A stretch of DNA of 61,407 bases from an uncultured Candidatus Actinomarina sp. (GTDB taxonomy: Bacteria > Actinomycetota > Acidimicrobiia > Actinomarinales > Actinomarinaceae), in contig CACLRL010000006.1 in assembly GCA_902609285.1 (NCBI GenBank), positions 1-61,407 of the forward strand, read 5' to 3'. This document shows positions 20,175 through 28,721 of this stretch, in pieces (positions within the stretch are counted from its first letter, which is position 1; every line of letters starts with the position of its first letter). Under the pieces are notes generated by a model that saw only the letters and a list, made by a program, of their open reading frames with translations, searched no databases and was not told the origin of the DNA. The position numbers were made by a program, and so were the translations under genes.

Positions 20175-21089
20175 GTGAAAAAATCTGATTTTATATGGTT
20201 TGATGGTGAATTTGTAGATTGGGACAGTGCCCAGATAAATGTAATGACACACACCTTGCATTATGGTACCGGAGTTTTTGAAGGAATAAGAGCACGAAAT
20301 ACTGAAAAAGGTGTCTCTATATTTAGGCTTAATGACCATGTTGATAGGTTATTTGCTTCAGCTGAATCATATAATTTAAAAATCCCATATACCAAAGAAG
20401 TTATTTTTGAAGCTATTAAAGATGTTGTAAGCAAAAACAAACTTGAATCGGCATACATTAGGCCTTTAGTTTTTTTTGGTGAAGGAGAAATGGGGCTTCT
20501 TCCAACAGGTGTACCTGTAAGAGTTTCAATTGCCGCTTGGTTATGGGGCGCTTATTTAGGCGATGATGCAGTTAATGAGGGCGTAAATGTGTGTATATCA
20601 AAATGGAGAAGGATTAGTCCAACAAGTTTTATTCCATTAGCTAAAGGAGTTGGAGGCTATATGAACTCAACTTTAGCAAAAATTGATGCAGTCGATAATG
20701 GTTATGATGATGCAATCATGCTTGGGGATGATGGAACTGTTGCTGAAGGAAGCGGACAAAATATATTTATTATAAAAAATAATCATATATCTACTCCTCC
20801 AAACTCAACAGGTGCTTTAAATGGAATTACGAGAAGAACAGTAATTGAAATTGCAAAAAGTAAAAACATTTCTATCGAAGAAAAGAATTTGACTGTTGAA
20901 GACTTAAAAAATGCTGACGAAGTATTTTTTACCGGAACAGCAACTGGTGTTATCGGTGTAGTAAGTATTGATGGAGATGATATCTCAAATGGGAAAGTTG
21001 GAGAGATAACAGCAGATCTAATAGATTCTTATGAAGATGTTGTAAACGCAAAGGATGATAATTTTAAATCGTATATAACATTGATTTAA
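20175..21089 (+). CDS. ilvE: Branched-chain amino acid aminotransferase
   Basis: Last step in synthesis (first in breakdown) of Leu, Ile and Val; class IV PLP fold. 304 aa. Visible: MTHTLHYGTGVFEGIRA, SAYIRPLVFFGEGEMGL, the PLP Lys in PLAKGVGGYMNSTLAK (~residue 160), the PLP-pocket Glu in TVAEGSGQNIFII and FFTGTATGVIGV. GTG start 20175, with TAGTAT 9 nt upstream. The stop overlaps the next ATG (TAATG). Confidence 0.93.
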   Translation: MKKSDFIWFDGEFVDWDSAQINVMTHTLHYGTGVFEGIRARNTEKGVSIFRLNDHVDRLFASAESYNLKIPYTKEVIFEAIKDVVSKNKLESAYIRPLVFFGEGEMGLLPTGVPVRVSIAAWLWGAYLGDDAVNEGVNVCISKWRRISPTSFIPLAKGVGGYMNSTLAKIDAVDNGYDDAIMLGDDGTVAEGSGQNIFIIKNNHISTPPNSTGALNGITRRTVIEIAKSKNISIEEKNLTVEDLKNADEVFFTGTATGVIGVVSIDGDDISNGKVGEITADLIDSYEDVVNAKDDNFKSYITLI

Positions 21090-21502
21090 TGTCGCAAGAA
21101 CCAAAAATAAACCTTGATAACGCAAAAAGAATTAATGAGCCTTCAATGCCTGTACCAAGAAGATCAAAAAGATATAACGATAAACTTGATCCAAAAAATC
21201 AAGAAATATTTGGAAGTACAGGGCCAGATAGTGGTTTCGCCTTAAAAATTGTAAACAAATATAAATCATTATGGCAACAACACCCAAGGCAAAAACTCGT
21301 AACTTCTATCGTGACTAATTTAATAATTAGTAGAGCTTCTCACTTTGGTAGGGCCCCAACTGTATATGATTTTCATCACATTTTAGGTATTTTAAGAATC
21401 AGTGAAAACAACTTAGGTGATCTCACAGAAGATCTACTTAATAAATGTGCAAAAGATAAAATTAAGGGTCAGTCGCTACTCTCAATAATTAATTTTTACT
21501 AA
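21089..21502 (+). CDS. Conserved-looking hypothetical protein
   Basis: 137 aa, soluble, basic N-terminal half (MPVPRRSKRYNDKLDPK) followed by GSTGPDSGFALKIVNKYKS and a helical C-terminus. I recognise no domain. It overlaps the ilvE stop by one base (TAATG) and is followed 38 nt later by the FAH-family gene. The ordered Gly-Pro-Asp-Ser-Gly motif and tight coupling argue for a real gene. Confidence 0.65.
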   Translation: MSQEPKINLDNAKRINEPSMPVPRRSKRYNDKLDPKNQEIFGSTGPDSGFALKIVNKYKSLWQQHPRQKLVTSIVTNLIISRASHFGRAPTVYDFHHILGILRISENNLGDLTEDLLNKCAKDKIKGQSLLSIINFY

Positions 21503-21540
21503 ACACTCTATTTTTCCTATGCCTTAATATTGAAAGAAGT

Positions 21541-22308
21541 ATGAAAATTGTAAGAGCAAAACATCAAAACGAAATTTTTTATGGTGATCTTATTGATGGC
21601 AAAGTTGTACGCTATGAAGGCTCTCCTCTTGTAGTCTGGGAAAGTACTGAAGAAATATATGAACTCGAGGAAATTGAATTACTAGCACCAGTTCTGCCAT
21701 CAAAAGTAGTTGCAGTAGCAAAAAACTATGCAAAACATGCTGCAGAAATGGGCTTGCCAGGTTATCAATATCAAGCAGATAATCCAGTTTTCTTTATAAA
21801 GCCTTCAACATCAGTAATAGGAACAGGTCAAAATATAATTTATCCAAAAATTGGTCAACATGTTGACCATGAAGGAGAATTGGCTTTAGTAATATCAAAA
21901 ATAAGTAAGAATATTTCAAAAGAAAATTGGACAGATCATGTTCTTGGATTCACAAATGCTAATGATTTATCCGAGAGAGTGCTTCAAGGTAAAACTGGTC
22001 ATTTTACAAGAGCAAAAGGTTTTGATACTTTTTGTCCACTTGGTCCTTACATTCAAACAGAATTTTCAAGCAATCCAGAGCTAAGTGTTAAAGCATATGT
22101 AAATGGAGAATTGAAACAGAACGGCAACACTAGAGATATGATTTTTTCAATTGGTGAAATTCTTGAATTCATTACATCAATAATGACACTATTACCTGGT
22201 GATGTTATTTTGACAGGAACTCCTGAGGGGGTAAGTAAAATTGAACCGGGTGATGAAATAAAGATTGAAATAGAAACTCTTGGAAGTTTAATTAATTTAG
22301 TTGAGTAA
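21541..22308 (+). CDS. Fumarylacetoacetate hydrolase (FAH) family protein
   Basis: 255 aa. FAH-fold metal-dependent enzyme; relatives are 2-hydroxyhepta-2,4-diene-1,7-dioate isomerases, acylpyruvases and oxaloacetate decarboxylases. The metal ligands are seen as Glu-x-Glu in VDHEGELALVISK and Asp in NANDLSERVLQ. AVAKNYAKHAAEMG, FFIKPSTSVIG and LTGTPEGVSKIEPGD complete the signature. Three nt before gltX. The exact substrate cannot be read from the sequence and no aromatic degradation cluster surrounds it, so a housekeeping clean-up role is plausible. Confidence 0.85.
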   Translation: MKIVRAKHQNEIFYGDLIDGKVVRYEGSPLVVWESTEEIYELEEIELLAPVLPSKVVAVAKNYAKHAAEMGLPGYQYQADNPVFFIKPSTSVIGTGQNIIYPKIGQHVDHEGELALVISKISKNISKENWTDHVLGFTNANDLSERVLQGKTGHFTRAKGFDTFCPLGPYIQTEFSSNPELSVKAYVNGELKQNGNTRDMIFSIGEILEFITSIMTLLPGDVILTGTPEGVSKIEPGDEIKIEIETLGSLINLVE

Positions 22309-22311
22309 ATT

Positions 22312-23619
22312 ATGAAATTAAGAATTGCACCGTCACCAACTGGTGAACTTCATATTGGCAATGCAAGAACAGCGCTATTTAATTGGTTATATGCAAGAAA
22401 GCATGATGGAAAATTCTTATTGCGAATTGATGATACCGATGTTGAGAGAAGCACCCCTGAGTTTCAACAAAATATAATTGAAGGTCTTGAATGGTTAGGA
22501 ATTGATTGGGATGAAGGATTTGATAAAGATTCTTCAATATCCTACAAACAATCAGATAGATTTGAACGATATGAAAAAATTGCTCAAGATTTAGTCGAAG
22601 AAGGCTTCGCTTATGAAGACGACGGAGCAATAAGATTCAAAGTTAAGGGTGATCAAAATATCTATTTTGAAGACTATATCCGAGGTGATATGAATTTCAA
22701 CACAAATGATATTGAGGACTTTGTTATTCTTCGATCAGACAAAACGCCAACATATCATTTAGCCTCAACAGTTGATGATATAGATTATGGGATATCAATT
22801 ATTGCTAGGGGAGAGGACATACTTTCATCTACTCCAAAACACATCATGATAATGAAAGCACTTGATGCAAAAGTTCCTGACTTCTGTCATTTACCATTGC
22901 TATTTGGACCTGATGGTAAGAAATTAAGCAAAAGACATGGTGATACATCTGTCTCATCATTTAAGGATCAAGGAATATTAGCGAATGCAATGTTTAACTA
23001 TATGTCAATACTTGGCTGGTCGCCTGGTGACGATTTAGAGATTTTCGAAAGAGATGTAGCAATAGAAAATTTTGATCTTAAAAATGTTCTTCCAAATCCA
23101 GCAATTTTTGACACTGTAAAGTTACTTTGGATGAATGGTCAATACATCAGAAATCTTAACAAAGATGGATTTTCAAAAAAAGCTACCGATAATATATCTG
23201 CGAGTTTGGGAAGAGAGATATTTAAAGAAGAATTAGAAAGAATTAATATAATTCTCCCAGTCGTACAAGAGCGGTTGGAGACATTGAATGACATAACAGA
23301 CCAGATTAAATTTCTTCTAGATGAACCATTCACTGTTAACACTGAAGAATGGAATGGTATTAACAGTGAAAATGTCCAAAATTATCTTAAAAATATTCGA
23401 GAAAATTTTAAGTTGATGGAAAAATTTGATTTAGAAAACATTGAAAACATGATGAGAGATGAATTAAAAGAATTAAATATGAAACCCAATGAGGGATTTC
23501 AAGCAACCAGAATTGCAGTAACAGGTACAAAAATTAGCCCTCCTCTATTTGAGTCAATCTTTGCTCTAGGAAAACCCGGAACGATCGCAAGACTTGCTGA
23601 AATGATTGAAAATTTGTAA
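22312..23619 (+). CDS. gltX: Glutamyl-tRNA synthetase
   Basis: Charges tRNA(Glu) and, in organisms that use GatCAB, also tRNA(Gln) with glutamate. 435 aa class I synthetase, slightly short for the family. HIGH-type motif in APSPTGELHIGNARTALFNW, LLRIDDTDVERST, the KMSKS-type motif in GKKLSKRHGDTSV (~residue 206) and a helical anticodon-binding C-terminus. The next genes downstream are tRNA-Glu, tRNA-Gln and tRNA-Glu, its own substrates. With gatCAB 4 kb upstream this points to a non-discriminating GluRS; no glnS is seen in the window. Confidence 0.96.
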   Translation: MKLRIAPSPTGELHIGNARTALFNWLYARKHDGKFLLRIDDTDVERSTPEFQQNIIEGLEWLGIDWDEGFDKDSSISYKQSDRFERYEKIAQDLVEEGFAYEDDGAIRFKVKGDQNIYFEDYIRGDMNFNTNDIEDFVILRSDKTPTYHLASTVDDIDYGISIIARGEDILSSTPKHIMIMKALDAKVPDFCHLPLLFGPDGKKLSKRHGDTSVSSFKDQGILANAMFNYMSILGWSPGDDLEIFERDVAIENFDLKNVLPNPAIFDTVKLLWMNGQYIRNLNKDGFSKKATDNISASLGREIFKEELERINIILPVVQERLETLNDITDQIKFLLDEPFTVNTEEWNGINSENVQNYLKNIRENFKLMEKFDLENIENMMRDELKELNMKPNEGFQATRIAVTGTKISPPLFESIFALGKPGTIARLAEMIENL

Positions 23620-23646
23620 CAAATAATAAATAAGTTACTATATTCT

Positions 23647-23652
23647 TATACA
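23647..23652 (+). promoter_or_regulatory. Candidate -10 of the tRNA operon
   Basis: TATACA sits 5 nt before the mature 5' end of tRNA-Glu(TTC) and 27 nt after the gltX stop. If used, transcription starts almost at the tRNA 5' end. The tRNAs may instead be read through from gltX. Confidence 0.3.
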
Positions 23653-23657
23653 AATAC

Positions 23658-23730
23658 GGCCCCGTCGTCCAGAGGCCTAGGACGCTTGGTTTTCAACCAA
23701 GAAACGCCGGTTCGAATCCGGTCGGGGCTG
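23658..23730 (+). tRNA. tRNA-Glu (anticodon TTC)
   Basis: 73 nt cloverleaf. The acceptor stem GGCCCCG pairs with CGGGGCT, with a G1-U72 wobble; the discriminator base is G. The anticodon stem CTTGG/CCAAG encloses loop TTTTCAA with anticodon TTC at 23692-23694. The T arm contains GGTTCGAATCC. No CCA is encoded. It is nearly identical to the third tRNA except in the anticodon stem and a few loop bases, so the two are duplicates. Confidence 0.96.
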
Positions 23731-23736
23731 CTACTT

Positions 23737-23808
23737 TCGGGGATGGTGTAATTGGCAACACAATGGGTTCTGGTCCCATCGTTGAGGGTTCAAATCCTTC
23801 TCCCCGAG
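23737..23808 (+). tRNA. tRNA-Gln (anticodon CTG)
   Basis: 72 nt. The acceptor stem TCGGGGA/TCCCCGA has U1-A72 as first pair, the pair known to be read by bacterial GatCAB. The anticodon stem ATGGG/CCCAT encloses loop TTCTGGT, anticodon CTG at 23770-23772. The T arm contains GGTTCAAATCC. No full CCA is encoded (GCA follows). It reads CAG only, so a tRNA-Gln(TTG) is expected elsewhere. Confidence 0.95.
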
Positions 23809-23811
23809 CAA

Positions 23812-23884
23812 GGCCCCGTCGTCTAGAGGCCTAGGACGCCGCCCTCTCAAGGCGGAAACGCCGGTTCAAATCCGGTCGGGGCTG
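23812..23884 (+). tRNA. tRNA-Glu (anticodon CTC)
   Basis: 73 nt. The same GGCCCCG/CGGGGCT acceptor stem with G1-U72. The anticodon stem CCGCC/GGCGG encloses loop CTCTCAA, anticodon CTC at 23846-23848. The T arm contains GGTTCAAATCC. Its last base is directly followed by the stop codon (minus strand) of cofC at 23885, leaving no room for a terminator. Transcription must either end by 3' processing or run antisense into cofC. Confidence 0.95.
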
Positions 23885-24487
23885 CTAAATACTTACGCCT
23901 TTAAACCATCTAGGTATATTTTTCTGAAATTCTTTAAAATCAACTTCGTCATCAATTTCAAAACTAAATTCTTTATTGAACGATATTTTTATATCCAAAT
24001 TTTTTTCTTGAAACATTTTGATGTGTTTTTCAAAACTGTTTTTTCCATAATTTAAATGATGCACCTTTTTACTTCCTCCTAAAAGAGGTGTTCCATTATC
24101 TTTACTCGAACAGATGATAATATCTGACTGTTTGCATTGATTTATCCATTCATTAGCAAAAAATTTATTAATGTAAGGTAAATCTGCATGACAAATAGTC
24201 CAAAAATCATAATCTATTGAATTTAAAGCATCTTCTAATTCTTCATTAATCCCTGTTTTTGTGGAAGAAAATATTTTTATATTATTTTGGTTACAAAACT
24301 CCCTAACAAGACTGTCACTAGTTACACAAACAATCTCAACATGATCATCTTTAAATGATTCAACAATGTTTATTAACATAGCCTTTGAAAGTTCGATTCT
24401 TTTTGATGATGATAAAATTTTATCCAATCTCGACATTGGATTAATAAAATCCCTGACCGGAATTGCAATTAAAAAATTTTTTGTCAT
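23885..24487 (-). CDS. cofC: 2-phospho-L-lactate / phosphoenolpyruvate guanylyltransferase (F420 synthesis)
   Basis: 200 aa nucleotidyltransferase of the CofC/FbiD family, which makes the GDP-linked precursor of coenzyme F420. Visible: FLIAIPVRDFINPMSRLDKI, the CofC form of the N-terminal nucleotide-binding loop; KRIELSKAMLINIV; FWTICHADLPYI with the HADLP metal motif; and DNGTPLLGG where CofC proteins have DGTNALL. This supports an F420-using organism. It stands alone between the tRNA block and divergent pyk, with no cofD/cofE nearby. Moderately sure; another small nucleotidyltransferase is the alternative. Confidence 0.75.
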   Translation of the reverse strand: MTKNFLIAIPVRDFINPMSRLDKILSSSKRIELSKAMLINIVESFKDDHVEIVCVTSDSLVREFCNQNNIKIFSSTKTGINEELEDALNSIDYDFWTICHADLPYINKFFANEWINQCKQSDIIICSSKDNGTPLLGGSKKVHHLNYGKNSFEKHIKMFQEKNLDIKISFNKEFSFEIDDEVDFKEFQKNIPRWFKGVSI

Positions 24488-24530
24488 TAAAGTACTTTAC
24501 ATATTTCATCCTATTAAGTTATATATTGAA

Positions 24531-25928
24531 ATGGCAAGAAAAACTAAAATTATTGCAACAATTGGTCCAAGTCTTAATTCTAAAAAACTAGTTGGTGAGA
24601 TAATTGATGCAGGTGCCAATGTACTTCGACTTAATTTTTCACATGGAACTCATGAAGATCATAAAAAAGTTGTTGAATGGGCAAGATCTTCAAATAAAAA
24701 AATTGCAATTATGCAAGATATTCAAGGACCAAAAATAAGAACGGGTGAATTAGAGCAACCTATTTATTTGGAAAGAAATAAAGAAATTCAATTATCAAAT
24801 GAAATTAAATCTAAAGATAAAGAAACGGTATTAATAAATTATGAAAATTTATTTAAGGACATTCACGAAGGTGAAAGAGTTTTGATTGATGATGGAAAAA
24901 TTGTATTAAGAATTTCTAAGAAAACAAAAACTAAATTTACTTCAATTATTGAAGTTGGGGGAGAACTAAGATCCAATCAAGGAGTTGCTTTCCCAGATTC
25001 TTCACTTTCACTCGCCACTCTTACGGATAAAGATAAAAACGATATTGAATTTGGTAACCAATTAGATGTTGATTTTGTTGCTGTCTCTTTTGTTAGAGAT
25101 GCTGATGATATTCTTAATGTCAAAAAGTTAATTAATCCTAACACAATGGTAATTGCCAAGATTGAACTCAAATCTGCTGTTAAAAACCTGAAATCAATAA
25201 TTCAAGAATCTGATGGTGTTATGGTAGCACGAGGAGACTTGGGTGTTCAATTACCTCTTGAGCGTATACCTATCATACAAAAGGAAATTTTGAATGAAAG
25301 TAACCTACAGGGAAAAATCACGATTACTGCAACTGAAATGCTTACATCAATGATCAGCTCATATCGACCAACAAGAGCAGAGGTTTCTGATATAACCAAT
25401 GCAATTTTAGATGGTACAGATTCAGTTATGTTATCTGCTGAAACATCAATTGGAGATAATCCAATTCTTTCAGTCCAAGCAATGGCAAATATCTGTGAAG
25501 AGGTAGATGAGACCTCAAATAAAAACTATTTGAACAAAAAAGATATTTCAGTTTCTAACGAACTTACAAATTCACTATCTAAAGCTGCAGTTCAGGTAGC
25601 AAATGATTCAAATGCAAAAGCAATTGTTGCTTTTACTGAAACAGGAAGAACTCCACTATTACTATCTAATCACAGACCAGACGCTCCAATATTTACATTC
25701 ACTACAATCGACAAAACTTATAATCAGACAAATTTGCTGTGGGGAGTAGAGCAAGTAAAAATTAATAGACTAGAAACTACTGACGAAATGTTTTCTATTG
25801 CTAATAAGTGGCTAAAAGATGAAATGAATTTTAAGAAAAATGATACAGTTGTAATCGTTGCTGGTACACCTCCAAATAAAGAGGCAGCAACTAACCTTAT
25901 TAGGGTAATGAAGATTGGCGAATTTTAA
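24531..25928 (+). CDS. pyk: Pyruvate kinase
   Basis: Last ATP-forming step of glycolysis. 465 aa, full length without the extra C-terminal PEP-utilising domain. KIIATIGPSLNSKKL starts the protein; FSHGTHEDHKK, MQDIQGPKIRTGEL, MVARGDLGVQLPLERIPIIQ, and the signature ITATEMLTSMISSYRPTRAE with DGTDSVMLSAETSIGDNP follow. ATG 24531 is chosen because the open frame upstream (to 24366) lies over the divergent cofC gene and has no family match. Overlaps the next gene by one base. Confidence 0.96.
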   Translation: MARKTKIIATIGPSLNSKKLVGEIIDAGANVLRLNFSHGTHEDHKKVVEWARSSNKKIAIMQDIQGPKIRTGELEQPIYLERNKEIQLSNEIKSKDKETVLINYENLFKDIHEGERVLIDDGKIVLRISKKTKTKFTSIIEVGGELRSNQGVAFPDSSLSLATLTDKDKNDIEFGNQLDVDFVAVSFVRDADDILNVKKLINPNTMVIAKIELKSAVKNLKSIIQESDGVMVARGDLGVQLPLERIPIIQKEILNESNLQGKITITATEMLTSMISSYRPTRAEVSDITNAILDGTDSVMLSAETSIGDNPILSVQAMANICEEVDETSNKNYLNKKDISVSNELTNSLSKAAVQVANDSNAKAIVAFTETGRTPLLLSNHRPDAPIFTFTTIDKTYNQTNLLWGVEQVKINRLETTDEMFSIANKWLKDEMNFKKNDTVVIVAGTPPNKEAATNLIRVMKIGEF

Positions 25929-26230
25929 TGGGACAAAAAATTGAACTAAAAACCACTCAATTTGGAAAAAATGTTATTTTTGATTTAAATAGATCATTAT
26001 CAGGACAAGATGGTGAAACTTATCACAATATTGCACATGCTTCGTTATCAAACGAAATAAGTGCACAATTAGCAATGAAATTATTTCAATATTCAAATGA
26101 TATTGAAAATATATTTATTCAATCAAATGTAGTCACTGTAAACTTTACAAAAAATATGGGTACAGCTATTAAAGAGTTTGAAAAACAAATTGAGGATTTT
26201 TTTCTATTTTATGGGGATGAAGAGGAATGA
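25928..26230 (+). CDS. Small protein with weak Nfu N-terminal-like similarity
   Basis: 100 aa, soluble, ending in an acidic tail. The stretch ISAQLAMKLFQYSNDIENIFIQSNVVTVNFTK resembles, by eye, the N-terminal domain of Nfu/NifU scaffold proteins (an 'aKkLF ... gV..vf.g.d.vTVtk' pattern). There is no CxxC. It shares one base with the pyk stop and overlaps the epimerase start by 4 nt, so it is part of that operon. I do not claim a function; the Nfu_N resemblance needs a profile search. Confidence 0.6.
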   Translation: MGQKIELKTTQFGKNVIFDLNRSLSGQDGETYHNIAHASLSNEISAQLAMKLFQYSNDIENIFIQSNVVTVNFTKNMGTAIKEFEKQIEDFFLFYGDEEE

Positions 26231-27162
26231 TTGTTGGAGTTACTGGTGCATCCGGATTTATTGGAAAAAGAGTTGTTAAAAAACTTCAAGATTCAGGTCA
26301 CGAAGTAAAGAAATTTGTAAGAAGAGAGGCAAAAAATGATGATGAAATTTTCTGGAGTCCTGCAAAAAAAGAAATTGACATTCAAAAATTCCAAGAATTA
26401 GACGCAATTATTCATTTAGCAGGTGAAAGCATAGCTCCTTCTGAAATTACTGGTTTTTTACCTTTTGCAGGGGGCAGATGGTCAAAAGAAAAAAAATCAA
26501 GAATTTATTGGTCGAGAAAGTGGGCTTCTGATTTATTTATAGATACTTTTAAGTCGGTGGATAAATTTCCAAGTATATTTATTACAGCTTCTGGAAATAA
26601 TATATACGGTGATCATAATGATGAAGTGGTAACAGAAACTACCCCATATAACAGGGGAGAATTTCTTCAAATGGTTGCTGAAGAGTGTTGGGAAGAACCT
26701 CTTGATGAATTAAAAAAATTAAATGTAAGAATAGTCTGTGGAAGAAAAGGTCTAGTTTTGGGAAAAGGGAATATCGCAACAAGTATATTAACACTTGTAT
26801 CAAAATTAAACCTTTCAGGACCATTAGGTTCAGGTATACAATACTGGTCTTGGGTTTCCGTTAACGACGTTGCAAACGCTTACCTTTTTTGCTTAGAAAA
26901 TAATGATATTGACGGTCCTGTAAATATAACTTCACCTGAGCCTCTTCAACAAAAAGAATTTTCAAAAATAGTTGCAAAAATAATGAACAAAGGATATTTT
27001 GCACCACCTGTCCCCAGCTTTGTTATTAAAATAGCACTTGGATGGGAATTGGGTGAATTTCTTGTTCTTGGCGGATTGAGAGCAATACCAGAAAAACTTT
27101 TAAGAGCCGGATTTGAGTTTGAATATCCTACACTTGAGTCAATGAAAGATGATTTTATCTAA
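26227..27162 (+). CDS. TIGR01777-family (YfcH-like) NAD-dependent epimerase
   Basis: 311 aa extended SDR of the YfcH/SDR39U1 type. VGVTGASGFIGKRVVKKL is the NAD(P) loop. IIHLAGESIA, GGRWSKEKKSRI and ITASGNNIYGD (where other SDRs have the active Tyr region) follow, and a C-terminal helical part with GGLRAIPEKLLRAGFEFEYP is diagnostic of the family. The physiological substrate of this family is not firmly known. Linked by overlaps to the small upstream gene and the coiled-coil gene downstream. Confidence 0.88.
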   Translation: MIVGVTGASGFIGKRVVKKLQDSGHEVKKFVRREAKNDDEIFWSPAKKEIDIQKFQELDAIIHLAGESIAPSEITGFLPFAGGRWSKEKKSRIYWSRKWASDLFIDTFKSVDKFPSIFITASGNNIYGDHNDEVVTETTPYNRGEFLQMVAEECWEEPLDELKKLNVRIVCGRKGLVLGKGNIATSILTLVSKLNLSGPLGSGIQYWSWVSVNDVANAYLFCLENNDIDGPVNITSPEPLQQKEFSKIVAKIMNKGYFAPPVPSFVIKIALGWELGEFLVLGGLRAIPEKLLRAGFEFEYPTLESMKDDFI

Positions 27163-27494
27163 TGAGTAATTACGAAGAGAGAATGTCAAAAAAATACAAT
27201 TTTTTCTCAAATGAGAAAGATGAAACTGATACGAATGTTAATGAACCAGATGCCATTATTGAAACATCTTCAAATATTGAAAGTGATGAAGAAAATATGA
27301 TGGTTCCTATTTCTGCATGGAAGAAAGTGTTAGATCAATTAGGTAATTTGCATGAGGCAGATAAGTTAATGGCAGAAGCCAGAGAGAGAGCTGCAAAGGC
27401 AGAAGCTGAAAGTGAATTTCTAAGAGAAAAACTAAAAAACACACGTGATGAACTTAATGTATTTAAAAAGAAAAAAAGGTTTTTCTTTTTTTAA
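27162..27494 (+). CDS. Small coiled-coil protein, actinobacterial type
   Basis: 110 aa. An acidic, low-complexity N-terminus is followed by MVPISAWKKVLDQLGNLHEA and a heptad-rich helix with AEARERAAKAEAESEFLREKL. I recall the pattern 'VP..AW..vLdQLGNLHeA..laeArERAakAE' from uncharacterised actinobacterial proteins; function unknown. The odd C-terminus FKKKKRFFFF is encoded by the arms of an A/T stem-loop that may be the terminator, so its last residues are constrained by RNA. One-base overlap with the epimerase gene. Confidence 0.7.
   Translation: MSNYEERMSKKYNFFSNEKDETDTNVNEPDAIIETSSNIESDEENMMVPISAWKKVLDQLGNLHEADKLMAEARERAAKAEAESEFLREKLKNTRDELNVFKKKKRFFFF
27465..27492. terminator. A/T-rich stem-loop overlapping the coiled-coil gene stop
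   Basis: An 11-bp stem (27465-27475 with 27480-27490) holds one G-C pair and loop AAGG, with T-rich and A-rich sides that could end transcription on both strands. It lies between two convergent genes that are 6 nt apart. Weak stem, so moderate confidence. Confidence 0.4.
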
Positions 27495-27500
27495 AAAAAT

Positions 27501-28721
27501 CTAATTTAATATATTTTCTTCATCAGAAACACCTCTGATGATAAAAAATGAAATTAAAAGTAATAATACAAGTGATAACATTGCTATATTTCTTCCATAA
27601 TCAAGAGTATTTACTATAAATCCCCACAAAATAGGTCCTACAATAGTTGCAAATCTTCCAACTGTAGAATAGAGTCCATAAAACTCACCAAGGTGTTCTT
27701 TCGGACTTAATCTTGTCATGAAAACTCTATCTACTGCAAAAATACCACCAATGTTAAAGCCACCGATTACACCTGTGACATAAATTAACCAATCAATATT
27801 AAATTCTGTTGATATCACTGCGATAATCAATGAGACCATCCAACAACCCAAACTAAACAATGTACATTTTCTTGGTCCATATTTATCGCCTGCTTTGCCA
27901 TAAACATATCCACCTATAATGGAGATAATTATTGCTAATGCAAGTAAATTTTGACTATCTTCAGCAGTAAGACCAGCTTCTTCAACAAGATACACAGCTA
28001 AAAGGCCACTTATTAATGTATTTATTGCATCAGCATAGAAAAATCTTCCAACAAGAAACCTTGTTAAGCCAGTATATTCTCTTGAGTGTTTCCATGATTT
28101 TATAACTATGTAAAGAGATTCTCTAAATCTTACTTTGACTTTGTTAATATTAAATTTCTTCTCCTCAATAAATAAAAAAGCTGGGATAGAAAATAAAAGA
28201 AATAGAATCGCCACTGACCTGAAGATTTCAACATAACTATAACCAAAACTCTGCAAGAGAGATGCTACCCCAAAACCAATAAGTGACCCAATGTATCCAA
28301 AAGCAACTCCCATACCTGAAATCTTTCCTCTATTACTTTCGTTACTTACTGAAACAAGAAGGGCATCATAAACAACAGATCCAAGATTGAATCCAATTAA
28401 TGACAAAATAAACAACATAACTGAAACATTGACATTGAATGTTCCAAGAAAAAAGGTAGCAATTATGCAAATCACGGTTGTAATCAGCAGTAAAGGTTTT
28501 TTGCCTTGAGCGCCATCACTCCTTGCACCCACCCAAGGGCCTGTCAATGCTACAATTACCATTGCTCCAGAAGTTGCAAGACCTAATGCTTGATCTGTCC
28601 ATCCCTGTTCAGACACCAACCAGACGGAGAAATATAATCCAGGAATTACAAATGCATAAACTGTATTTGCTAAATCAAAAAGTAACCAAGAGTATAAACT
28701 TTTTTTCTTAACTTCTTCCAT
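27501..28721 (-). CDS. UMF1/Atg22-like MFS transporter
   Basis: 406 aa, about 12 hydrophobic helices. The N-terminus LYSWLLFDLANTVYAFVIPG matches the 'W..YDWAnsaf' opening of the UMF1 branch of the MFS. GPWVGARSDGAQGKKPLL is the loop 2-3 MFS motif, and the second half begins near VYGKAGDKYGPRK. Substrate unknown; family members are proposed to export amino acids or drugs. One base overlap with the aminotransferase upstream. A second UMF1 paralogue lies at 30803. Confidence 0.85.
   Translation of the reverse strand: MEEVKKKSLYSWLLFDLANTVYAFVIPGLYFSVWLVSEQGWTDQALGLATSGAMVIVALTGPWVGARSDGAQGKKPLLLITTVICIIATFFLGTFNVNVSVMLFILSLIGFNLGSVVYDALLVSVSNESNRGKISGMGVAFGYIGSLIGFGVASLLQSFGYSYVEIFRSVAILFLLFSIPAFLFIEEKKFNINKVKVRFRESLYIVIKSWKHSREYTGLTRFLVGRFFYADAINTLISGLLAVYLVEEAGLTAEDSQNLLALAIIISIIGGYVYGKAGDKYGPRKCTLFSLGCWMVSLIIAVISTEFNIDWLIYVTGVIGGFNIGGIFAVDRVFMTRLSPKEHLGEFYGLYSTVGRFATIVGPILWGFIVNTLDYGRNIAMLSLVLLLLISFFIIRGVSDEENILN

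Noticed and set aside
24366-24530. N-terminal extension of pyruvate kinase
   Set aside because: The extra 55 residues lie over cofC and precede the standard KIIATIGP start.
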